NCBI RefSeq assembly: GCF_051628905.1
Contig: NZ_CP157575.1
Coordinates: 1,054,001-1,118,000, forward strand
DNA: 64,000 nt
Direction of reading: 5' to 3'
From: Asaia sp037151935
GTDB taxonomy: Bacteria > Pseudomonadota > Alphaproteobacteria > Acetobacterales > Acetobacteraceae
Shown here: positions 38,471-45,405 of the stretch, in pieces
Layout: each line of letters starts with the position of its first letter
How positions within the stretch are numbered: position 1 is the stretch's first letter
Translations under genes and position numbers: made by a program
Notes under the pieces: model-generated
The model's database searches: none
The model's input: only the letters and a program-made list of their open reading frames with translations
Told to the model about the DNA's origin: nothing

Positions 38471-40123
38471 ATGAACAAGTCGCTTTCCGTTGCCCTGTCA
38501 GGTCAGGATCTGCTCGATCACCCTTTTCTCAACAAGGGATTGGCCTTTTCTCCTGACGAGCGCGATGCGTTCGAGCTTCATGGCCTCCTGCCACGCGCGG
38601 TCCAGTCTCTGGATGAGCAGGTCGAGGCGGCCCTGAAATTTCTCGATGCCCTGCCCTCGCCTTTCGCCCGCCATGTGCATCTGCGCGAGTTGCAGGACAC
38701 GAACGAAACGCTGTTCTACGCACTGCTCACCCGCAAGATCGATACGATGCTGCCGCTGGTCTATACGCCGACCGTAGGCGAAGCCTGTCAGCGTTTTTCG
38801 GAAATCTGGCAGCGCCCGCGCGGGATTTTCCTGAGCTATCCCGAGCGCGAGTCGATGGAGGATATCCTCTCGAACCCCGCCTATGACGATGTGCGCGTGA
38901 TTGTCGTAACCGATGGCGAGCGCATTCTGGGCCTTGGCGATCAAGGTGCAGGCGGCATGGGCATCCCCATTGGCAAGCTCTCACTCTATACCACCTGCGC
39001 TGGCATCTCGCCCGACCAGACCCTGCCGATCCTGCTCGACACCGGCACCAATAACGAGGACCTGCTGCAAAACCCGGCTTATATCGGCTGGCGCCATGAG
39101 CGTATTCGGGGGGCGGAATACGACGCCTTCATCGAACGCTTCGTGACCGCCGTTCAGACACGCTGGCCGCATGTTGTTCTACATTGGGAAGATTTCAGCG
39201 GCGTCAACGCGGCCCCTCTTCTCGAACGCTATCGCGACCGGCTCTGCACCTTCAATGACGACATTCAGGGCACGGCGGCCGTCACCACCGCGGCCATTCT
39301 GAGCGCCAATGACGCGCATGACGGCAAGCTAAAAGACGAAACAATCGTCATGCTCGGCGCCGGTTCGGCAGGTGTCGGCATTGCCAATCTGCTGCTCCAG
39401 GTCATGCGTGACGAAGGCGCAACGGAGGAAGAAGCGCTGGCGCGCTTCTATATGCTCGACCGCAAGGGCCTGCTGACGGAAAGCCGCAAAGGCAGCAATC
39501 CCGGTCAGGAGTTTTTTGCACGCAAGGATTGGGGCGATCGTGGCACCGATCTGGAAACCGTCATTCGGGAGACGAAGGCCAGCATTCTGATTGGCGTGTC
39601 GGGCGTCAAGGGACTCTTCACCGAGGCTCTGGTGCGAGAAATGGCCAAGAACTGCAAACGGCCGATTATCTTTCCGCTTTCGAACCCGACCTCGCATTCA
39701 GAAGCCACACCCGAAGACATCATGGCCTGGTCGGAGGAACGCGCGCTGGTCAGCACCGGCAGCCCCTTTCCGCCGCTCGATCTGCATGGCCGCACACATC
39801 GTGTCGACCAGACGAATAATGCCTATATATTTCCCGGTCTCGGGCTCTGCCTGCTGGCAACCGGTGCCACACGCGTGACGGATGCCATGTTCATGGCTGC
39901 GGCACGGGGGCTGGCTTCGCTTTCGCCACTGCGCAGCAATCCGGACGGTAATCTGCTGCCGCCAGTCACGCAAATGCGAAAGGTCGCACTGGCTGTTGCC
40001 GAAGCTTCCGCCAGACAGGCGCGTGAAGATGGCGTATGTCCTCATTTCAGTGACGAGGAACTGCATGACCGCATCCAGTCTCTCGTCTGGACGCCCGAAT
40101 ATTGTGTTTATGAGAAGATCTGA
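38471..40123 (+). CDS. maeA: NAD-dependent malic enzyme
   Basis: Oxidative decarboxylation of malate to pyruvate. The 550-residue product has the large malic-enzyme architecture: YTPTVGEACQ, GLGDQGAGGMGIPIGK, HWEDFSGVNA, FNDDIQGTAAV, the nucleotide loop LGAGSAGVGIA, and PLSNPTSHSEATPED. The length and the motifs match MaeA/SfcA-type enzymes without the C-terminal phosphotransacetylase extension. The start at 38471 has GGGAGA upstream; the open frame extends 25 codons further but those residues are unlike the family. fumC starts 2 bp after its stop, so malate and fumarate metabolism are co-transcribed. Confidence 0.95.
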   Translation: MNKSLSVALSGQDLLDHPFLNKGLAFSPDERDAFELHGLLPRAVQSLDEQVEAALKFLDALPSPFARHVHLRELQDTNETLFYALLTRKIDTMLPLVYTPTVGEACQRFSEIWQRPRGIFLSYPERESMEDILSNPAYDDVRVIVVTDGERILGLGDQGAGGMGIPIGKLSLYTTCAGISPDQTLPILLDTGTNNEDLLQNPAYIGWRHERIRGAEYDAFIERFVTAVQTRWPHVVLHWEDFSGVNAAPLLERYRDRLCTFNDDIQGTAAVTTAAILSANDAHDGKLKDETIVMLGAGSAGVGIANLLLQVMRDEGATEEEALARFYMLDRKGLLTESRKGSNPGQEFFARKDWGDRGTDLETVIRETKASILIGVSGVKGLFTEALVREMAKNCKRPIIFPLSNPTSHSEATPEDIMAWSEERALVSTGSPFPPLDLHGRTHRVDQTNNAYIFPGLGLCLLATGATRVTDAMFMAAARGLASLSPLRSNPDGNLLPPVTQMRKVALAVAEASARQAREDGVCPHFSDEELHDRIQSLVWTPEYCVYEKI

Positions 40124-40124
40124 C

Positions 40125-41528
40125 ATGACAGACACACGGATCGAGAGCGACGGCCTCGGCGAAATCGCCATTCAGGCCGACAAACTCTGGGGCGCGCAAA
40201 CGCAGCGCTCGCTTCATTATTTCAGCATCGGCCGCGAGTTGATGCCGCGCGAGATGATCGAGGCCTATGCCATCGTCAAGCGCGCCTGTGCGAGTGCCAA
40301 CCATCAGAGCGGGCGTCTGGCCGAGACGCAATACAAGCTGATCACCACGGTCTGCGATGAGATCCTGGCCGGTCAGCACGCCGACATGTTCCCGCTTCAT
40401 GTCTGGATGACCGGCTCTGGCACCCAGTTCAACATGAACATCAACGAGGTCATTTCGAACCGCGCCTGCCAGCTCTCTGGCGAGGCTCTGGGCAGCAAGC
40501 GCCCGGTTCACCCCAATGACCACGTCAACATGTCGCAATCGTCCAACGACAATTTCCCGACTGCCATGCATGTGGCTGTGGTTCTGGGCAGCCGTCGCAG
40601 GCTGATCCCGGCCCTGACCCGTCTGGCGGAGTCAATCGAGGCCAAGGCCGAGGAATGGAAGGACATCGTCAAGATTGGCCGCACGCATATGCAGGATGCC
40701 GTGCCGGTCACGCTAGGTCAGGAATTCCACGGCTATGCCGGGATGCTGCGCGAGAACATCGCCCGTATTCAGGAAGCCGAAAAGGGTCTCTACCCCCTCG
40801 CCCTTGGCGGCACCGCGCTTGGCACCGGCATCAATACCGATGCCCCCTTTGCCGGTCGCGCCTGCGCCGAAATCGCTCGTCTGAGCGACGCGGCCTTCAT
40901 CAGCGGCGAGAATAAATTTGCCCTGCAAGGCGCGCATGATGCGCTCGTGCATTTTTCGGGCGCACTGCGCACCACGGCAGGCGCGCTTTACAAGATCGCG
41001 AACGATATCCGCCTGCTCTCCTGCGGCCCGCGCGCCGGTTTTGCCGAACTGCACCTGCCCGAAAACGAGCCCGGTTCGTCCATTATGCCCGGCAAGGTCA
41101 ACCCGACCCAAGCCGAAGCTCTGGCCATGCTGGCCGTGCAGGTCATGTCCAATGACGTGGCAGTGGGCTTCGGTGGTGCCGGTGGTCTGCTGGAAATGAA
41201 CGTCTACAAGCCGCTCATCATCCAGAACATCATGCAGAGCATCACCTTGCTGCATGACGGCAGCGAGAATTTCCGCACCTTCCTGATTGAAGGCACCAAG
41301 CCGAACCTCGCCCGCATCGAGCGCTATGTGGCTGAGTCCGTGATGCTGGTGACGGCCCTCGCCCCGACCATCGGCTACGACACGGCCTCAAAGGTCGCGC
41401 ATCACGCCATGGACCATGACTGCACGCTGAAAGAGGCCGCTCTGGCTCTGAATGCGGTCAGCGAAGCCGATTTCGACCGTCTGGTTGACCCGCGCACCAT
41501 GCTGGCACCGAACTTGAAGGGGAAGTAA
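40125..41528 (+). CDS. fumC: Fumarate hydratase, class II
   Basis: Iron-independent fumarase of the TCA cycle. The 467-residue product has the superfamily signature GSSIMPGKVNP, plus TGSGTQFNMNINEVISN and GRTHMQDAVPVTLGQE around the active site. The ATG at 40125 begins one base after the malic enzyme stop (TGA at 40121-40123), indicating coupling; GAGAAG lies upstream. Family length is normal. An REP-type element directly follows the stop. Confidence 0.96.
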   Translation: MTDTRIESDGLGEIAIQADKLWGAQTQRSLHYFSIGRELMPREMIEAYAIVKRACASANHQSGRLAETQYKLITTVCDEILAGQHADMFPLHVWMTGSGTQFNMNINEVISNRACQLSGEALGSKRPVHPNDHVNMSQSSNDNFPTAMHVAVVLGSRRRLIPALTRLAESIEAKAEEWKDIVKIGRTHMQDAVPVTLGQEFHGYAGMLRENIARIQEAEKGLYPLALGGTALGTGINTDAPFAGRACAEIARLSDAAFISGENKFALQGAHDALVHFSGALRTTAGALYKIANDIRLLSCGPRAGFAELHLPENEPGSSIMPGKVNPTQAEALAMLAVQVMSNDVAVGFGGAGGLLEMNVYKPLIIQNIMQSITLLHDGSENFRTFLIEGTKPNLARIERYVAESVMLVTALAPTIGYDTASKVAHHAMDHDCTLKEAALALNAVSEADFDRLVDPRTMLAPNLKGK

Positions 41529-41536
41529 GGGAAAGC

Positions 41537-41583
41537 GGGGCTCTGCCCCGCCCCCGGAAAGGGGCGTAAACCCCTTTCATCCC
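41537..41583. repeat. Extragenic palindromic repeat, copy 2
   Basis: Two neighbouring hairpins, GGGGCTCTGCCCC at 41537-41549 and AAAGGGG/CCCCTTT ending near 41577, followed by CATCCC. The unit resembles the first part of the element at 23747-23792 (shared GGGGCTCTGCCCC, CCCGGAAAG and CTTTCxTCCC). It sits 9 bp after fumC and marks the left side of the AT-rich island; it may also end fumC transcription. Confidence 0.7.
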
Positions 41584-41751
41584 GATATATCGTCACAGCC
41601 CTAAGTCTGCTTTTTTTTGGGGGGGGAGCGGAATGTCTGCTGACGAGAATGCGGGGATTGCCTAGTTTGACGGTAATCACATAATATCTATCTTTATTAG
41701 GTTTAAGGAGAATTAATTGGCAAGAAAAAATATAACTTAATTTTTTTGCTG

Positions 41752-42546
41752 ATGAAATGGATATGTCAAATAATGCCTCTTAATATTGAAAACAAAATAT
41801 CAAATGTAGAAGAAAAACTTCTTTCGAAATCTCTTGAAACATTATTGGAGGACTTTGGAAAAGGAAACGCCACTCCTGGGTCGGGAAGCGCCGCCGCACT
41901 TATGGCTCTCCTTGCTTCTAGCACTATCTGTGCCCTCGCAAAATTGACTGATGGAAAGAGGAAAGACCCAGAAAAAAAGGAAGAACTTCAGGCCATATCT
42001 AAGGATTTGGAAGAAAAAATATCACCTAATCTCAAAATTCTTTTTGAACGTGACACTGAAGTATTTCAGCGTTCAATAGCCGCACGCGAAAAACGAGATG
42101 ATTTGAAAAAAGAACTGAAAAAATTAGAAAATAATTCTGGGAAAAATGAATTTGTAGAGCAAAAAAAACACTTAATAAATGAGCAACAAAATATAGCTAA
42201 TGAAACATTGGAAGTAGCAAATAACATATTATTTGAAATTGTTTCTTATTCCGTAAGAGTGTTTGATCATGGCTGTAGGCTGTGGTCGATTGGCCTTACG
42301 TACGCAAAGGGAGATGCTGGAGCTGGCATTAATAGCTCTCTTTCCGCTGTCTCTACATGCTTGCTAGTTGCGCACGTCAACGTACAAACTGCAGCAAAAG
42401 ATAAGCTGGCTTGGGTTCGTGACGCAAAAATGAAATGTGATACCATTCAAGAATTATTGAGCGATATGCAAGAACGCGCTCAAATAGTTATTCAAGACTC
42501 AAGGAAAGAAACAATGGAAAAAATTATTGTTTCACCCAGAATCTAA
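41752..42546 (+). CDS. Cyclodeaminase/cyclohydrolase (FTCD/FchA) fold protein in an AT-rich island
   Basis: The 264-residue product has the four-helix cyclodeaminase signature near its N terminus (LETLLEDFGKGN, then TPGSGSAAALMALLAS around residues 41-56). It has a Lys/Glu-rich, probably coiled-coil insertion (about 105-155) and a C-terminal helical half with GAGINSSLSAVSTCLL. Family enzymes act on formimino- or methenyl-tetrahydrofolate, but stand-alone FchA is nearer 200 residues and lacks this insertion. The gene is far more AT-rich than its surroundings and lies in an accessory island before an ATPase/HNH pair, which points to recent transfer. Start uncertain: ATG 41752 or 41773, neither with a clear ribosome site. 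Role unknown. Confidence 0.75.
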   Translation: MKWICQIMPLNIENKISNVEEKLLSKSLETLLEDFGKGNATPGSGSAAALMALLASSTICALAKLTDGKRKDPEKKEELQAISKDLEEKISPNLKILFERDTEVFQRSIAAREKRDDLKKELKKLENNSGKNEFVEQKKHLINEQQNIANETLEVANNILFEIVSYSVRVFDHGCRLWSIGLTYAKGDAGAGINSSLSAVSTCLLVAHVNVQTAAKDKLAWVRDAKMKCDTIQELLSDMQERAQIVIQDSRKETMEKIIVSPRI

Positions 42547-42556
42547 ATTTATTATT

Positions 42557-42596
42557 CAATATTCTTGAAAATATCAATCGAGCAAAAAGAATATTG
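42557..42596. repeat. Inverted repeat between the cyclodeaminase-fold gene and the ATPase gene
   Basis: CAATATTCTT (42557-42566) and AAGAATATTG (42587-42596) form a perfect 10-bp inverted repeat with a 20-nt loop, 10 bp after the upstream stop. There is no T tract on the plus strand. It may be a transcript end hairpin or a protein-binding site. Confidence 0.55.
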
Positions 42597-42660
42597 GATG
42601 CCGCATATAAGTAAATTTTGTGCGTTTTTCGATAGATTATCTTATAAAGGGTGAGCGCCA

Positions 42661-43836
42661 ATGCTGAGCGATCTTGGACTTGAGGAGCGCTGGACCGATA
42701 GCGAGAGCGTCTCGATACTCGTTGGTCCCAACGGATCGGGTAAAAGTTCGTTCCTGCGCGATCTTGTCAACAGGTATCGCCACGAGCGCGAGATCGTTGT
42801 CGTCTGCAACACGCCACACGATCGGTTTGCACGTCTGGCAGGCATTCGGCGCATCTCGATCGGCAAGACGGATGGATCGCCGAGAGTTGTCGTCAAGAAC
42901 TCGGTTGCGCAGGCGCTGAGCGGCTCTGGCGAAGACTTCCATCGGATCAGCTCGACGCTGGAATACTGTGGTTATCACGCGCGGTTCGGCTTCTCGATTG
43001 ACCGTACTCGCAGCTACGAAAAACCCTCTCTGGCGGAGTTGCTAGACCGGTCTCCACCGAGGCTGCGCCGCGATTACAGCGTTACAACGGAAGATCTCGA
43101 ACTCGCTATCTCCTTCTTGCAACGGCACGAGCCAGGCGAAAGAATCTGGATCGACGCAAATGACTCGGTGTACGACTTCAGTCGCTCCCGCGAGTTCGTC
43201 TCGGTGCTTAAGCTGGAATCCCGTCTCCGCGCCTTGGGCGTAATTCGTGGCATCCGCGTCTTTCTTGTGCGTGGGGATGGTAAGAGCATCGAAATGCAGC
43301 ACGCGAGCTCCGGTCAGCTCGCGCTGATCTCGTCGCTGCTCTTCGTAATCACCAATGCGAGGCGCAATGCCCTTATCATCCTCGACGAGCCGGAGAATAG
43401 CCTCCACCCGAACTGGCAGCGCGAATACGTCGACAAACTCCTTGCTGCGCTCAGCTACCGTAACGCCACGGTAATCATGGCCACACATGCTCCGCTCGTA
43501 GTTAGCGGCGCGATCACGAGCAGCCCGAACATCGTGTCCGTTTTCGGCATGTCAAAAGGCGAAGCAAAGCGGCTGCCTATCGAGGCAGACATATCTCCCG
43601 CCAGCATCGAGGAGATCCTCTGGCAGGCGTTCGAGGTGGTGACCCCCGCAAACCATTTCGTTAGCGAGATTATTGTCGATGCTATCTCGGCCTTCGAGCA
43701 GGGCAAGAAAGACAAAGCGGAAATCCTTTCCATGATCGGGCACATGAAGGCGGAGAGCTTCGACGAGCGTCAGCAGGTTTTCTTCGAGGCGGTTGAAGAA
43801 CTCGTCGAGAAGGTCGAAGGCGTCCGGGGGCGCTGA
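42661..43836 (+). CDS. AAA/ABC-type ATPase, Septu PtuA-like
   Basis: SMC/ABC-like ATPase of 391 residues. Walker A GPNGSGKSS lies at 22-30, an ABC-type signature HASSGQ at 214-219, Walker B LIILDEPE at 238-245 and the switch histidine H276 in ATHAPLV. Only 21 residues precede Walker A, so the N-terminal strand is shorter than in most OLD/PtuA proteins. It is followed directly by an HNH gene, the two-gene layout of Septu anti-phage systems (PtuA ATPase, PtuB HNH nuclease) and of the effector pair in some retrons. No reverse transcriptase is nearby, so stand-alone Septu-like is the best reading. GGTGAG precedes the ATG. Confidence 0.82.
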   Translation: MLSDLGLEERWTDSESVSILVGPNGSGKSSFLRDLVNRYRHEREIVVVCNTPHDRFARLAGIRRISIGKTDGSPRVVVKNSVAQALSGSGEDFHRISSTLEYCGYHARFGFSIDRTRSYEKPSLAELLDRSPPRLRRDYSVTTEDLELAISFLQRHEPGERIWIDANDSVYDFSRSREFVSVLKLESRLRALGVIRGIRVFLVRGDGKSIEMQHASSGQLALISSLLFVITNARRNALIILDEPENSLHPNWQREYVDKLLAALSYRNATVIMATHAPLVVSGAITSSPNIVSVFGMSKGEAKRLPIEADISPASIEEILWQAFEVVTPANHFVSEIIVDAISAFEQGKKDKAEILSMIGHMKAESFDERQQVFFEAVEELVEKVEGVRGR

Positions 43837-43839
43837 GTG

Positions 43840-44496
43840 ATGACCGACAAATATCTGCCCGCGCTGTCGGAGTTCGAACTTACGGATGACGAGCAGGCCG
43901 CAGTGGACGCAGCTCTACTGGAGAGTGACCCGTGGGATTGGTCGCCAAAGGGGACGCAGGGAGCCTTCTTGGCAGCGATAAAGGTCAAGATCCGGCAGTA
44001 TCATCTTCAGCGTCACGAGGGGAGCTGCTGCTACTGCCGCCGGAGCCTCAAGGGCGAGTTCAACCTCGTCATCGACCGGGAGCACGTTCTGCCCAAGTCG
44101 GTTCCCGACTATCGGCCGCTGACTTATACGATGTGGAACCTTGCCGTCGCCTGCAAGCGCTGCAACATGAAGTACAAGGGGGTGAAGACTGACTTCGTCG
44201 TCTTCCCGGGCGTGCCGGCCGAATACGAGAGCGAGGCCAACTACCGCATCATCCATCCCAACTTCGATCTCTATGAAGAGCACCTCGATCGGTCAGCCGT
44301 GGCGAAGGGAATGAAGCAGATCGTGAAATACACCGTTGTGGGAGGCAGCCCCAAAGGCGACTACACCTACACCTATTTCAACCTTCGAGAGTTGGAGATT
44401 CGTAGCTTTGACGCCCTTCAGACTGGTCAGGCTGAGCCCGATCTCGGGGAGATGGCGATGAAAGTTCAACTGCTTGCGAAGGCGGGTGGGCAGTAG
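43840..44496 (+). CDS. HNH endonuclease, Septu PtuB-like
   Basis: The 218-residue product carries an HNH/zinc core: C63-x2-C66 (CCYCRR), EHVLPKS with H82 as the probable general base, N100 in WNLAVACKRCN, and C105-x2-C108 completing the zinc site, then KYKG. This spacing (CxxC, EHxxPK, NL..C..CN..KG) is that of PtuB-type nucleases. The ATG lies 3 bp after the ATPase stop (a GTG at 43837 is an alternative), so the two are coupled. In Septu the nuclease is held by the ATPase complex and degrades DNA on phage infection; that function is inferred here. Confidence 0.82.
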   Translation: MTDKYLPALSEFELTDDEQAAVDAALLESDPWDWSPKGTQGAFLAAIKVKIRQYHLQRHEGSCCYCRRSLKGEFNLVIDREHVLPKSVPDYRPLTYTMWNLAVACKRCNMKYKGVKTDFVVFPGVPAEYESEANYRIIHPNFDLYEEHLDRSAVAKGMKQIVKYTVVGGSPKGDYTYTYFNLRELEIRSFDALQTGQAEPDLGEMAMKVQLLAKAGGQ

Positions 44497-44521
44497 GTTT
44501 CGCTCGCTAACAGATCCAGCG

Positions 44522-44561
44522 GCGTCACTCCGGCGAAAGCTCCCGCTTCGCGGAGTGACGC
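44522..44561 (+). terminator. Long hairpin after the ATPase/HNH operon
   Basis: A perfect 11-bp inverted repeat, GCGTCACTCCG (44522-44532) and CGGAGTGACGC (44551-44561), encloses an 18-nt loop that can itself pair partly. It begins 25 nt after the HNH stop. No T tract follows. It probably ends the operon or stabilises its 3' end. Confidence 0.55.
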
Positions 44562-44586
44562 ATACGCCGAATTGTCCTTACGAAGC

Positions 44587-44730
44587 TCAGTTGCCTAGCG
44601 TCACCGGACAATGATCCGAGTGATGCTTGCCACCGAGTGCGCATTGAATATCTTCGAACCCCGCCATCGCCTCGCCGGCCCGCTTGTCGAAGATGATGTG
44701 GTCGATGAATATCGTGAAGCAAGGATTGCA
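44587..44730 (-). pseudogene. C-terminal remnant of an endonuclease/exonuclease/phosphatase-family gene
   Basis: The minus-strand frame ends with TIFIDHIIFDKRAGEAM and then KHHSDHCPVTLGN before a stop. The DHIIFDK and SDHCPV elements are typical of the extreme C terminus of DNase I-like (EEP) nucleases. About 47 codons survive; nothing upstream in this frame matches the rest of the family, so this is a decayed fragment. Confidence is limited by the short length. Confidence 0.55.
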
Positions 44731-44744
44731 ACGCTGCGCCCCCT

Positions 44745-44873
44745 TTAGTCGACGAGGCTCAGGCCGGCATTGTCGGTAAGCCACTGTTCCACATCGTCCG
44801 CGTTATAGGCACGAACGTCATTCCACGTGCCGTCCGCGATCAACTGCCGGAATGCCGGCAGTCGGTATCCGGC
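44745..44873 (-). pseudogene. Short C-terminal gene fragment of unknown family
   Basis: A minus-strand frame of 42 codons without its own start reads YRLPAFRQLIADGTWNDV and YNADDVEQWLTDNAGL before a stop. Its composition is protein-like and it sits directly upstream of the nuclease remnant, so it is probably the end of another broken gene. I cannot name the family. Confidence 0.4.
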
Positions 44874-45110
44874 TCAAAATGGCAACAGGAGTTTGTGCTG
44901 GTCATGTCCGCTATGCGAAAAACGGTATGGGTAGCTGTAAGTCCGAGATGAGGCGAAAGCTGCCGTCCGATGGACAAACTCCAAAGCGGGCTTCCAGAAG
45001 GCGAAGGCCCTCTAGTGGGTTTTCAGGGCGACGCCATGATGCTTCTTCCCCCTCATCGCCCCTCCCTCTTCCGAGCTTGTTATGCTGCTCCAACCTCGAA
45101 AGGACTTTGC

Positions 45111-45352
45111 ATGTCACGCAAGACTCTTGGTGCGGCGTTACTGACTTCGGCCTGCTTCACCCTGCCCCTTTTCCCAAGTCGCCCAAGCGGCTGACCCTGC
45201 CAAGAGCGAGGCGCCGAAGGAGGTATTAGCGGCGCTGCGGCCAGCAGATTCCGTCATCAATCATCGTCTGGCCGCAGGCAGGCAGAGCATTACCTATATC
45301 AAGGGTGGGGCGAATGCCCAGACGCCCCAGTGTCGTTCCTCTTCAATGGTTT
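45111..45352 (+). pseudogene. Truncated 5' copy of the S10 peptidase gene
   Basis: The sequence from about 45060 to 45352 closely repeats the promoter, ribosome site (CGAAAGGACTTTGC) and first ~105 codons of the intact gene at 57554. The copy starts ATGTCACGCAAGACTCTTG, loses frame within the signal-peptide region (stop after about 27 codons), lacks a segment matching residues about 62-89 of the intact product, and stops matching after CTTCAATGGT. It is a non-functional duplicate at the right end of the accessory island, in the same orientation as the intact gene. Confidence 0.88.
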
Positions 45353-45405
45353 GGTTCTGTCAGTTAATTACCTCTGAGCCCTAGTCTGAATGCTGCGCGC
45401 TTTTC

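Noticed and set aside
41702..41740. Short leader peptide before the cyclodeaminase-fold gene
   Set aside because: AAGGAG followed by TTG and seven codons to a stop could be a leader peptide, but it is too short to support.
42661..44496. Retron with PtuAB effectors
   Set aside because: No reverse transcriptase gene or msr/msd-like RNA seen on either side, so a stand-alone pair is the better reading.
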